A stretch of 64,000 nt of DNA, taken from positions 60,478,593 through 60,542,592 of the forward strand of contig OX419759.1 of the NCBI GenBank assembly GCA_948567375.1. Reading direction: 5' to 3'. Positions 36,263-49,129 of this stretch are shown here, piece by piece. Each line of letters begins with the position of its first letter. The stretch's first letter is position 1. Both the position numbers and the translations under genes were made by a program. This DNA comes from Lunularia cruciata. Its lineage: Eukaryota; Streptophyta; Marchantiopsida; Lunulariales; Lunulariaceae. The notes under the pieces are model-generated. The model saw only the letters and a list, made by a program, of their open reading frames with translations, searched no databases and was not told where the DNA came from.

Positions 36263-39200
36263 ACCATGACTCATATTTCTTTCATGTACCAATTTTCCTT
36301 GTTGTTGTAGTTTTATAATTTTATACAATATATTAAGCATTAGGGTAATACTAAGTAGAAAAAAACAATTAGTGTGGGTCTAATCCCTTACAAAGTTAAG
36401 ATGTCAAAGTCCAGTGTGAGAAACTTCCCAAAAAATACAAGTATATAAAATGAAGATATGAATTCTCATACCCATGAACGGACAAAGTTGGCATTGTATT
36501 GTAACCTCCATTGTACTAAACAACCATCCCAACAAGGCTTACAATACAAGCTAGATTATGACAATGTTAGAGGTTTCTTGGGGCTCCTTCATATGAACTA
36601 CATGATGACAACATTAGTAAAGATGAAGTTTTGATGGTTCCCGTTGCCATTTCAAAAATCCACAGACCACAACTTTTGTCATGCCGCCAAAGAATAGTTT
36701 GCAACCAATTCATGCAAAGAATTCACACATGTAGCATTTGACCACAACCCTCCACCAAACATTATGATGGCTAAGGAATGAACTGAGTAAGGTAATATAA
36801 AAAGGGAAAGGTAATTCCACACTACAAAAGTTACTTTTCTCTTCTGCAATTTTCTATTCTTCTTGTGCAAGAATTGCTCTAACATCTGTCCAAGATTCAC
36901 TATAAACTCAAGTGAAAGGAGGGGTGGAGGGTAACATGGTTGATATCGGTCTTCAACAAGTACATGATGGTAGACCAAGTGATAGTGGTCAAGACAAAGG
37001 TCAAGCAACAAAAGCTAGGTGAGATCATTTCCAAACACCCAAAATATCCAAGTAAGAATTTTATTGTAAAGCCAACTACTTAAAAAGTAGACAACTAGAC
37101 TTCCTTTTGTAGGATTGGAGCTTGATAGATGTATCCCTACTAGAAGAAATTAGAAGCAAAACTTACGCAATTGGCAAGACATTGAGAACCAATCTTGTCA
37201 TGTGGACAAAGAAGCACTGGTCACAAGTTGTTGAAGAAAAGTGTGCACCATTTGGGCAGATTTACATTGATACTCCCCATGGTAGACCAAGTAAGAACCT
37301 AAAGGCTAAGATAGATGATACATTTTTTGGAGGGAAGTCCATGAATGTGTACAAGATAGAATGTCTAAAAGTCCCCATTTGACAAGTTGTAATGGAATTT
37401 TTTCAATTGAAATGAACCTTGTATGTTATTCTTAACCAAGCTATATTCTTCCAGATCCTCCACAAAAGAAACTTATGAGTTGGGAGTAGATGTTCCACAA
37501 ATGTGTAAACAAGCTCTTGGAGGACATGGCTCAAGGATTGGACATGATCATAGCTCCCTTCATTATACACTTCTACATTGGAATGAACTTCTTGATGAAA
37601 GAAGAGAAGCAGAAATCTCCAAGCCACTCCCACCATCTAGCTTACTTTAATGGGCATCCAAATATTGCCAAGGAAATCATAAAATAACATGAGTCATATG
37701 AGGACTATGCTTGTACTAAGAAGTTTGTACACATTGAGGAATCATCTAACAAAATTATGATTAGTAAGAAGGTGCCTACTATGAAGACCAAAACTTTGGT
37801 TTCCAAGGAGCAAAAACAAACTCAGATTATCAAGGTAGTGCAAGTGGTAGAGCTAGAGGACAAGGTGGAAAAAAAGCTTCCATGATTGACAAAATTCATT
37901 AGGGTTCCAACAAGGGATAAGAAACCTCCCAAAATGAGGACAAATAAAAAAAATGATGTCAAATTATGTGCATTTTGTCACTAGATGGCACCAAAAAAGT
38001 CAATAGGGGAAATAAAAAATGATAAAGTGAAATCATTGCCACTACCTAAATAATTGCCTAAGACAATAGGAAAGCACCAATGGAGGAAGACAAAGCTGCT
38101 CCTATTGCAAGTCTAAAGAGAGTACCCTTGCACTCATCAATCCTCTCCAATGAACCTGCTTGGCCTAAGAGTCCTAGAGTAAACATCATTGATGTCATTT
38201 TGGGTACACAAACCAAAAAACTAAGATTGTCCAAAGAAAATCCAGTAACAACCAAGGAAATTTCTCAACAAACAAAGGAAGCAAAGCTTAGAAATTAAAA
38301 GAAGAAGATTCCATAATATGCCACCTGCAAGAAGGAGATGAGCCCATAGGAGTAACCAAGAAAACAATGCTAAAACACATCAAGATGGATATTGTTCCTA
38401 ACAATACACCGCAAGCACAATCTCTAATATGAGTGGACCAAATGGGGGTAAAAAACACAATGGATGATACTTGATGTTAATGTACTTTGTACATGCAATT
38501 ACTCCAATGATGGAAATGTTGGAGAATATCTTGCCATACTATAAAGAGCTGAACTCCACAATTGACAAGCAAATAATGCTTGTAAAGTACCTCCATAACA
38601 AAACAATTGCAGCTTTTGAGGACAAAGCTTTGTATTGAACTCAACAAGGTCAAAGAACAACTCAAGAAGGAGACCTCATTGTCACAAGAGAAGGATCAAT
38701 TGCTTGAGAAGTTCCACAAGGAGGAATGCTATGTTATGAGAACCGCACAAGGTCATCTTATGATGCCTATAGAGGGAGGATGATGCAGTACATGATAAGG
38801 TTGCAAAGCAATGAGCCCAATATGAAGAAAAGATCAAGGCACAAGACAAATAGGTAATGACAATCATGACATAATTAGTGGCTGCCAACACTAAGGCAAT
38901 TGCAGTAGAGGTTTGGTACAAGAACTCAAGGAACTTATTGACCTTTTTATTCAAGAAGTCACAACAAGCTTGAAATGATCTTGGGATAAGGAGGAAATCA
39001 AAATGAAGGTATAGGAAGACCTAAAGTCAGACTTCAACAAGAACAAGAGAACTTAAAGAACAAATGATCAGGGCTCCCCACAACCATATAGTGACCAGAC
39101 TCCTGGGCTAGTTGGAATGGTTGGCCAACAAAACAACAAACCAAACAAAGATCAAAGAATTTAGGATGCAAATTGAGGCTCTCCAGAGGATGGTCTATAC

Positions 39201-40560
39201 ATATAACCAACTAATAGCCTTATTATTGAAGTTGCAAAGCCATACATATTCCAAATTCAAGGAGGCACAAATCAACAATGCCAACAAGGTTGCTGGTTAT
39301 AGGATGGAGCTCATAAAACTCATTCAAATCTGTAAAGGCATAAGTAGCTTTTCATCAGTGCCGCTAGATCATCTTGCAACCAAGAAATGACTCCAACAAT
39401 GTCTTAAGAATAGAGCCACAACAAAATTTGTTGCAGCCAATTTGTCTTGTAGTTATTTACATCTCATAGTCATTTACACCTCATAGTTTGTATACATCTC
39501 ATAGTCATATTCATGGAACTTTGTACTTGTAGATAGTTCATAGACCTTAGTGTAAATACAAAATGCAAGTAGACTCCTATACAACAAATTTGCTAAGGTG
39601 GCAGCTCCTTATCAAATGTGCCTACTTGGAGATTAGATTAGGATAAGATTAAGATAAGATTAGTAAGGAATATATGTAATTGGAAGATCTTTAGTACTTT
39701 GTAGCCTTTGGATCTCTTTGGCAGCTAAGTAGGAAATGGATATAGGGTCTAGATTAAATGTTTATTGTGTTCATTTGGTGCATTGTTACTTCCACTCTAG
39801 TAAACAAGGCTTGTACCATCAAGATTTTCAAGTTGATGTATGTGTATGCATCTACTCTTTGTATGAATTTTTGCATACTCGACCACTTAAGCATGAAGAA
39901 TCTTGGCATAAAGGCATAAGAACTAGAGTGAAAGAATCATTTGTGTAGAACTAGAAGGTGAACCTTTAGGTGCTCTATATAGGTCCAGAATGATATTGTA
40001 ATGGACTTGTACAAGCCTAGTGTATCATTAAGTACTACAAAGTGGGAGATTAAGCAGCATGAACCATTCTAACCTCCTATAAAGTAGCACCTTTTGAAAA
40101 GGGTAGAACATTACATTACAATTGTAGATGACAGAAAGATAGGACCATTGGGACATTTGACTCCAATTTAGTTTGTGTGTTTCATCCTATTACTTATAAG
40201 ACTCCTTGAGCACTACTGATCTCATATGATCCAAAGCTCATAAAGGTAGTGCAGATGGTAGATTGTAGGACTTTCATGACAATAGTAGGTAGGAATTTGG
40301 TCAAGCTAATTGGAGGATAAGGAAATTCTAAGGCAAAGTGACCTTCATTACAAATAATTCATCATCTTTAGGAATCCTCAAGAGTATACTTCTAGTGAAA
40401 GTGATTTGTAATTGCTTGTATTTCTGTAGTACACCAATAGAGGTAATACTACACTCTTTTAGGAACTACTATGCCCAAGAAGTTAAATAAAAAAAATAGT
40501 ATCATCATTGTGACACTTTTACCTTGTTTTTAGTCATATGCAACTTGCATCTTTGTGGAT
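36263..40560 (+). mobile_element. Ty3/gypsy family 1, copy 2, inverted relative to copy 1
   Basis: The plus-strand copy starts head to head with the LTR at 35,716-36,260. LTR-like sequence (36,263-36,500) is followed by the gag-like ORF remnants. These include KVTFLFCNFLFFL near 36,830, a WSLIDVSLLEEI block near 37,115, GLDMIIAPFIIHFYIGMNF near 37,530, MPYFKELN-type near 38,540, and the terminal block 39,230-39,390 (LKLQSHTYSKFKEAQ, ANKVAGYRMELIKLIQI). A non-coding tail runs to about 40,560. Several frames are needed, so the copy is dead. Conservation of the same protein blocks in several copies shows a once-translated protein. Confidence 0.7.
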
Positions 40561-43500
40561 TAACTAGTTCTTACCGCAATATTACAAATATGAACACCAT
40601 GTTGTTACAATGAATCTTGTAATCTTTTGTTTATAAATACCAGAAAGAGAATTGCTAAAAAATAATGAAACAATAGTTGAGAGACAAAATTCCTCAAGAT
40701 AATTCAATATCTTTAATTTTTACTATTATTGTTTATTTGATAGCATTGCTGGATATCCAATATAATAATAGGTATCTTGATTCAATTGATACCATCATAT
40801 TGCACCTCTTGATGAATTCATCCTTAACTATACTCCTTATTCAAAACCTTATTTGGTGTATCTTGGTAATAAATCAACATAAAAGATACATTAACATTGT
40901 TTGCAAAGTCAAAAAATTGACATACAACTTGTGGTGAAAGGTAATTATACCACAAGTTGTGCCAAACTCACAAACACCTCCAAACTAAGTCCTTGTGAGT
41001 TTACAACAAGGTTTTACGTGTAGTCTAGAATAAAGTTCTCATCCAAATCAGGCTTATCATTGCCATCCACACTTTAAAATCTACCATTAAATGTCATCAT
41101 ATTCTCTTGAACATACTCATCATAACCTCAAGTTTGGCTCCAATTTAATCTCAAAATTATACTTAATGTCATGTCAGTTTATCATGAATTTTAGAAAAAC
41201 TCACCTTTGCTTTGCGGACAACATTATTGGATAAGAAAAGTTCTTCTGCTCCTTTCTTAGAGATCCGATGTTCTACATACAAATACCAAAGAAGAATTTT
41301 CTCTTAATCAAACACTTGGGATCTGTTGTGAGATATACTTGTATTAAGAGTTTCCAATCTATTCTTTAGAATCAATAAATTATTTTATTACACTTTTCTT
41401 TTGATGAATGATATATATAAATTAGTAGAAGTAGTTTTATCTTCCCAATTACTTACAACAATGAGTTTCCATATTGCCTTTTGGTATTTATATATTTATA
41501 TCTCAAAATTTGGCTGCAAGGATCACTAATTGTAATCTACACATTTCACTTCTTCACTATTTATTTGCGGACATGGTCAACAAGCTCAATGACACTTTTC
41601 TCCCACCTTCATTCATAAAGCTTTTGGACTACTTGAAATAATCTAGACATATGTATATGTCTATGGGATCCAATTTCTCCTCCTACTGATTTTCATTTCC
41701 AATTTCCAATATTGTATTGATGATTTTTAAGTACTATATGGTTTATCATCTTATGAACAAATACAATATTTGCTCACACATTTTTTGCTCACATTGTGTT
41801 ACTAATTTAAAAACCTTTCATCAACCAAGAAAAATAAGATTCTTGCCTTCCAAAAATTGTATGGAGTATTGGTTTTTTTTTCTTAAAAGAAATTTAGAAT
41901 GCAAAATGTTCTCCTACTACCCACTTGACATTGATTCCATATCTTCTACTCTCTATAAAGTTGCTAGGGGTAGTATGATATATGCTATGGTTGGGTCTAT
42001 AACATCCATTTGTGCATGTATGTGCTACTGTGAGATTTAGTTTGGTATTATAAGTACTTGCAAGATACTATTTATATAAAGATAAAGGATGGTTCTATAT
42101 TAGTCATGATTAGCTAAATTTAGTCATAACTAAGATAGAGAGGACCTCAATTTAGAGGAAGTGGAAAAAATGAGCATCACTATTTTGGATTCTAGTGTTT
42201 TGACTTGGTATTATTCTTAGGTGTTTGGCTTTGAGGAAAGAGTTGAGAATTATTGGGCCCACAAGCCTTTTCATTTTGGAATCTTCTATAGTCCAAGGAT
42301 AGTCCATGTGAAGGAATCCTTGACTTAATGGTTGGGTCAAGATAAGACCACATGCTTAGGAGAATATTCCCATGAATATGGATACTCCTTTATCTTTTTG
42401 ACTTTATTTGACTTTTAGCCTAGTAACTTTAGTTACTCTAGTAATTAGTAACATTTTGATGCATAATTATTTCACAAGTATATGAACTAGGGGTGAGGAG
42501 GTACTCATCATCCTTTTATGTGCAACTATCTCTCTATCATTTGAGTTCTCTAGTGAGCAATGGTTTGAGTCTTGGAGTGTTAGCCTTGGAAGAGTATGAT
42601 GGAGTTGGTGTTCTTTGCCTTTTTAGTCCATAGTGTGCTACCATAATAGCCATCAAAGGTTCATCTTGAGTGAGAATCAGGCCGGCTCACATGTCATGCT
42701 TAAACATTGCTCTTTCAATTAGCTATATGACCTATCTTGACCTTATTTCAAGTAGTTAAACTCAACTTTGTCTATCTATAAGGCACTCATTATTTTAGCA
42801 CTATCAACATTCCTCCAATTTTTAATATCAACATACTAAAAAGTAACCATAATCCACATAATCCATAATCATTTCATAATGTATATTTATCTATATCTAT
42901 ATATTTATGTATACATCCTTTTAATTCATAAATTCAAGTTATAAGGTATGATATTTATATCCTTTTAGGGCAAAACAACTTATCCAAATTTAAAATAACT
43001 TCTATAAATATTAAATCAATATCTTTACTTCTCTTAATACTACTGTTAAAGTTTTGAAATACAACTTATTCAAAACTCAAGCACTCAATTATATAGCATT
43101 TATGACAAAACAAAATTGTTTCTCTAATTAGAGTCAACTAGTGAAATGTCTTCCTAAAATTTGAATTAAAATATAAATTTGTTATCAAAGGTTTAGGAAA
43201 ATAAAAAAGTTATGAATGATACTTAAATAAACATTAAAGGTTTAAACTAAGATTTTGAAAATAAAACTAACAAAGAAAATATCTCAAAGCACATAAATTT
43301 GGATTGAGGTCAAGTCAGGTAATAAAAATATAGAATATTATAGGATCTATTGCAAAAGTAAAAATTGGTGTCAAGTAACTATATTTAGTCCATCATCCTA
43401 TCTCAATAATATATTTTTAATTTATATATTATCATAGTAAATATTATTATATTTATATAATTACTCTTCAATTTGCTTTTGTACCCATCTTAGAATACTC

Positions 43501-43829
43501 TTAAACTCTATTCTTAGAGTGTAAACCTTATCAATCTAGAGAATAAAAATATTAAAAATATATTTTATTATGACTATATATTAATTTAATTTAATATAGT
43601 AAGTAAATCATTATGTGAAATGTATAACTTGGTGGGACAAAATTTGACCTTATTATAAAATAGATACTTGGAAATGAAATAAAGTTTATATAATTTATTT
43701 CATGCATATAAGTTGATGAAGGATAGGAAAAAAGACAATTTTATGGTTATTGTAACAACCAAGTGTCATTCAAATTTGTAATAATGTGGTAAGAACAATA
43801 GGTCCAATGAGAATACAAGTTAAAAATGG
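40561..43829. other. AT-rich intergenic or decayed repeat DNA, no gene recognised
   Basis: Very AT-rich. The open frames (40677-40937, 41717-42040, 42340-42152) lack family motifs. No LTR ends or domains could be assigned. Confidence 0.4.
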
Positions 43830-46156
43830 CTAATATTGCAATAAAGTATCACAATGATGACCATCTATTGTTTTTTGTTTAACATGTTGGGTAGAGTCAT
43901 TTCCAAAAGAGTGTATTGTTACAGTACATGGTGCATAACAAAAAGATAAATCAACAAAATCACATTCACTACAAGTTTAATTTAAATGATCCTTGAATGT
44001 GATGGCTTATCCCTAACAAATATCACTTTGCTTTGGGTGGTCCTCGTGTTCCCTTTGCATGATTGGTTCCAAGTTTGTGTCATTGAGTCTGTCAAGTGAA
44101 TTATGTCAATCATTTGCTTTATTGAGTTTGTGTTGTTCAAGCTCAGTGCTACACTGAGGTGCTACTCATTAGACACTATAATATGCATACGAAAAGGAGA
44201 TAGGAGTTTCACAAAGGTCCTATCACTCTGCTAAACTACCACTACGAAGTAGTATTCTACCATTCCCAAAAGATACAACTTCACAAGAGTCATGAACGGG
44301 TCAAACTGCTTAGCCATCATGCTCAAAGTATTGTACAATACTCCTTAACATATTGTTCTTGGTCTTTTAGAGCTCCTAGAGGTGATGCTCTAGTGCAACA
44401 CAAATGAGTTGGCTCAATCAAGTGTATCTACTCCCACTTTAGGGATTCCTCACTCCTATTGAACTAAGCCATTTAGACACATACATAGACTTACCTTTGA
44501 TGGTATAAACTTTGTTTATTGGCAAATAAAAGGATGGACCAAATGAACATGGTGATCATTAGGCCTTGGCCCTTTATACATGTTCTACTTATCCACCAAA
44601 GAGATCTAGTGGCTATAATGTTTTGTTAATCTTTTAATTACATCTATGGCACTAAGTGCTAATCACATCTTTTTTGTTTATCTTATCATAGCCTAAGTTG
44701 GCAAGGTCTACATGGAATGGCCACCTCAATCTCTTGATTTGTTATCTACTGCTATTTTGTTGGGAAACATGTTAACATAAGATCTTCATATGATAACCTA
44801 ATTAACAATGTATGAAGTATGTACAAATACAAAGAGACTTGGGTTATGACTACAAAAAAAATCTTATCCTAACTACAAGATAGATAATGGTCATTCTTTA
44901 CACAATTTGTCATTTGTATGAAATTGTTACTATTTTGCTAGATGATCTAGCAGCAACTTTGACAAACCACCTGCTCATTTGATTATTTGAATGAGCTTTA
45001 CAAGCCCCTTCTTGTAATTGGCAACTTCTAGTGCAAGCTAGTTTGCATCTCCCACAACTTGGAGTTAGTATGGCCTTGCAGTGTGACAAACAATGCCTTT
45101 AATTGTTTTGTATATACCTTCCTTTTTAGTGCATCAATTTGTGTCTTGAGGTCCTTTATCTTTGTATGCTAGGGTTTTCATTGGCTATTTGTTTCCAATT
45201 GGTTTAGCAAATGAGTCATCTTATGCCCTATTGATGCAAGTAGCCTCATCTATTTGTTCTCTAGGTTCATTCATGCACTTTTGGAGCTCTACCATCACAT
45301 TGTCACAAACCTTTGCCTTCAACATGTCTTCTTCCTCTTGTTGTTGCTTCATAATTATAATGAACTCTTGGATACAAAGATCTATAATCCTCTTAAGATT
45401 CTTGTGGTGGGATTCTACATTAGATGCCTTGGTGTTGGTCCCTTCCAAGTCTACTCGTAGTGTCAACACTGCCTCATCTTATGCTCATATTTGGTCAGCA
45501 TGTTGTAATTGTTGTTGGGATACCTTGTTGTTATGATTGTTGATCTCTACTTTCATCTTATGCAATACTAGTTTGTTCTTTTCTCATTGTGCTTTTTTGT
45601 CTTTTTGGCACTTCTCCATCACCTGGTCCTTCTCATGAGATATTGCTTCTTTGGTCTCAAGCTTTTCTTGAATCTGATTTAGCTCATTACAAAGCAGTGC
45701 CTTGTCTTTCACTCCAGATTGGTCCAGTTAGTAAAGATGTTGTACAAGTATTATAGAGACTCTGATCATAGGATCAAGTTCCCCTTAAAAAAGCATGATT
45801 TCTTCTAAGGTCTCCATTGTTGGTGCCACCATAGTCACCATGTAGACTATCATCAACTAAGAAAGTGAATGTGACTTCATGTTTCAAGTGGCATGAGAGT
45901 TCTTTAGTAATGATCTCCTTCTTTTTTGGCCTTGGTCTCATAGGTTGATTTGGTCTGTCCAATCCCTTCTCTTTGTGAGCGGTGGCTGCATCTTTGGATG
46001 TGGCTACATTTTCCCTCTCATCTTGTAGGCACACTCTTGCAGACTCTTCCTCCTTAATTTTAAGGACATCCAAGGCATGTTCTTTTTTAACATGCTTGGG
46101 TTCCTTGGTATGGCCATTCAACCATTTGTTCATTTGGCTTCCTCCTTGATAACTTG
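43830..46156 (-). mobile_element. Ty3/gypsy family 1, copy 3 (C-terminal half of gag-like ORF and tail)
   Basis: The minus strand matches copies 1 and 2 from the middle of the gag-like ORF (about 46,100) through the coiled-coil third (45469-45221, with KQQQEEEDMLKAKV) to the terminal ELIQ-type block near 45,000, and then the conserved tail to about 43,830. It ends abruptly at 46,156 where the LTR of a chromodomain element begins, so that element either inserted here or truncated it. Frames are broken. Confidence 0.65.
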
Positions 46157-46571
46157 TGTAAAAGATCAAGGAGAGAAGTAGGAGAATGGATCGCATTGGG
46201 ACTTCTTGAATGAGTGAAACTCTGAACGCCTAGCATGAGCTTGAGCTTTGGTATTTATAAAGAATATACAAAGCTCTTGAGAATATTCTTAAGAAGCTTT
46301 CTAAAAGCCATCATTTTAGAGTGCAAGCTAAGCTAACCAAGAATTTTCTTAAGAAGCTTCTTTATGGAAGCTGCCTACTTGGGGTGCAAACTAAGCTAGT
46401 TGGGAAGCTTCTTCCTAGAACACCACTTGGCATATTCATTACCCAATACTTGGAAGGCATTTAGTAGTTTCTTAGATGTTTCTAGAATATTCTTATCATT
46501 CTTGGCTGGTTTAGCGTATTTGTTACTTTGTTAGCCTTAACTAACTAATCTATAAACTTCATATTGTTACA
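46157..46571 (-). repeat. Chromovirus LTR B1 (3' LTR), with TATA box and heat-shock-element motifs
   Basis: The minus strand runs TGTAACAATATGAAG...TTTTACA, a proper TG...CA LTR. A purine-rich run (GGAGGAATA) directly precedes the TG, as expected for a polypurine tract. A TATA box (TATAAATA, plus 46252-46259) lies about 95 bp before the LTR end. Upstream of it in the transcription direction are GAATATTC, GAAGCTTC and a perfect three-unit TTCTAGAATATTC (46480-46492). Confidence 0.85.
46480..46492. promoter_or_regulatory. Perfect three-unit heat-shock element in LTR B1
   Basis: TTCTAGAATATTC follows the heat-shock-factor consensus of alternating TTC and GAA separated by two bases. The same module recurs at the same LTR position at 59137-59149 and 59629-59641. 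Binding is inferred, not shown. Confidence 0.7.
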
Positions 46572-48712
46572 TATTCCTCCAATGCTAGTTGGTAATTTCC
46601 TTGTCACCATGGAAGCTTCAAAATCTTAGATGGAAACTTGTGATTGTGAGATGAGAAAGAGGTTCCAAAGTGGCATCATGAAGGGGATACTCTTTCCAAA
46701 GGACTTTGTACTCAATATGTTGTTGGCAACAATGTTGAATATGACGACGTGCAAAGATATGATTAAATTCATATTCTTCATGATTGTTGATAGGGATGGG
46801 AGGAGGAAGGAGTTGGACAAAAGAGGAAAAAGAAGATGGATTAAAAACAAATGATTTCAACTTGGAAATATGAAATACAAGGTGTATTCACATATGACAA
46901 GGCAAGGCAAGGCAAGTCGATAAGCAACAAGAGAAATGATTTGGGTGACATCAAATGAATCTATCCAATTAGGAGCAAGTTTAAAATTTTAGGTACCAAG
47001 TGGGAGGAGTAGGTTACTAGCCTACCATAAGCATGACCTTATCATTGAGTTGAAAGGTGAGATCATAACAATATTGGTCCATATATTGTTTTTGACAATG
47101 TTAAGCAAAAGGAGATGAAATTTGGCTTATTGTAAGGATTGGGATATTGCAGTCAAGAAGAAAGAAGTATGAAGGACATGAGATGAAGAAGGAGCAAGAA
47201 GAGAATCTAGAACAAGTGGAACTTGGCTAAAATTAAGGAGGAAGGGAGAGAATTTAGTTCTTGCATGCTTGGAGTTATTGTAGGCAAACTCAACAACTAC
47301 AAGATATTCATTCCAATTGGTATAGTGAACATTGACAAAGGCACAAAGCATATCTTCCAAGTTGTGATTTGCATATTTTATTTGTCCATCAATTTGAGGA
47401 CGATAGGCTGTAGACAAAGTAAGTTGGGTATCAAGTAGTTAGAAGAGTGCTTGCCAAAATTTTCTTCTGAATCAAGGATCATGTTCAAATATGAGTACAT
47501 GAGGCATCTATGATGCTTGAAGACAAGGTTGAAGTAGATATGGGCCAATTTTGGAGTATCCACTATATCAAAGGTTGGTGCCAAATGGATTTGCTTACTA
47601 AGCTCATCAACAAACATCATGATTGTTGTGTGACCTTGCTTTGTCTTGGGCAAGGATGTGATGAAATCTAAACTCATGTATTCTCATTGAGCAGATGGGA
47701 TGGAAAGTGGTTGAAGGAGTCCATTGGGTTTTTGGATCATGGTCTTGCTACATTAGTAGCTCTCACAAGATTGGACAAACTCTTGAACCTCTTGTGCCAT
47801 GTTGGGTCACCACCATTGGCATTGTAGGGTACCTAAGGTCTTATCCACACCCATATGACCAGCAATTGTTAAGTCATGGGCTTCTTGAAGGCACACAAGT
47901 CGTAGATTGTCCTTGGCTAGAACATAGATTTGGTTCTCATACAATAAAAGGCCTTTGTTGAAGGAGAAGGTTTTGTATTTCTTATCATGTGCTACAAGAT
48001 AACCTTGTACCATCTGAAAGAAAGAGTCTTGTTGTGAAGTAGTCTAAACTTGATTTGGACTTTTGAGTCAATTGACATTATTGTAATTGCTGTTGTGATA
48101 AGAAGAGGAAGAATCTTCAAATCAGATAGTTGTGACAAGAAATTGGAGATGGCATGGAACCTACCAGGTTTATACTCAAGTTTGATGTCAAACAACTATA
48201 GTTGTTCCTCCCATCAATGATGTCAACTATTCATGTGCTCCAAATGTAATGTTTGCAACAACAATTTGTGATTGATTTGCATGATCACTTGTTTCCCCAA
48301 GAGATAATACCTCCATACCTTGGTGGTATATACCATTGCTAGTTATTCTCAATCTCAAATAGAGTGATCCCTTTCTACGGTGTTTAGTTGGCAAGACACA
48401 AAGTAATAGAATGTAATCCACCAAGAGTTCCTACTATAACATAGCTCCAATGGAAAAGAAAGAACCATCAAAATAAACCACATAAGGTAGTTGAGAATCA
48501 TATGGGTGAAGAATAGGTCTTTAAGTCACCATATATTTCAGCTTTTAGAATGCTTCTTTGTGTTTGGTGGTTTGCTGAAAGCTTGAGGTCTTCCTTAAGA
48601 GATAATCAATAGTGCGGCAACATGAAAATAGTAATGGATGAACCATTGATAAAAACTTGCCAATCCATTAAATGCTCACTTTTCTATGGCATCCTTTTAA
48701 GTAAGCCAATCA
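46572..48712 (-). mobile_element. Truncated chromodomain Ty3/gypsy element 1 (RNase H, integrase, chromodomain)
   Basis: Minus-strand order: the end of reverse transcriptase/start of RNase H near 48,650; the integrase zinc finger near 47,900-47,840 (HDLTIAGHMGVDKT); the integrase core 47677-47127 (MSLDFITSLPKTKQGH, MFVDELSKQIHLAPT, STAYRPQIDGQ, then EFAYNNSKHA); and a chromodomain 46860-46618 (EYEFNHIFARR, YKVLWKEYPLHDATLEPLSHL-type core). Gag, protease and most of reverse transcriptase are missing. The upstream LTR (B2) is joined almost directly to the RT/RNase H sequence. Several frames are used, so it is dead. The chromodomain places it among chromoviruses. Confidence 0.88.
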
Positions 48713-49129
48713 AGTAAAAAGACCAAGGAGAGAAATAAGAGAATGAAAGATCAAAGTGAAAAATCACATTAGGACTCTTGAATGAGGGAAACTCTGAATG
48801 CCTAGCATGAGCTTGGGTTTTGATATTTATAGGGAACATACAAGGCTCTTGAGAAGCTTCCTAAATTCACCTTCTTAGAGTGAAAACCAAGCTAACCAAG
48901 AAGTTTGTCAGAAGTTGCCTACTTGGCGTGCAAGTTAAACTAGCCAAGAACCTTCCCAATAAGCTTCTTCTTAGAAATCACCACTTGGCATGCCTATTAC
49001 TCATTACTAAGAAGCTACCAAGTAGCTTCCTAGATACTTCTAGAATACTCTTATAAGTCTTGACTAATTTGGTCTATTTGCTACTTTGTTAGTCTAGACT
49101 AACTTATCTATAAACCCTATATTATGAAA
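48713..49129 (-). repeat. Chromovirus LTR B2
   Basis: Same family as LTR B1. The TATA box is at plus 48834-48841. The heat-shock module is slightly decayed (TTCTAGAATACTC near 49,056). The TG start is eroded, but a purine run (GGTGGGGGAATA on the minus strand) still precedes it, so it is a 3' LTR of the element at 49,130-50,652 as well as lying 5' of the element at 46,572-48,712. Confidence 0.8.

Noticed and set aside
45774-46196. Stand-alone 140-residue minus-strand protein gene
   Set aside because: Its start lies in an LTR and its body matches the repeated gag-like ORF of family 1.
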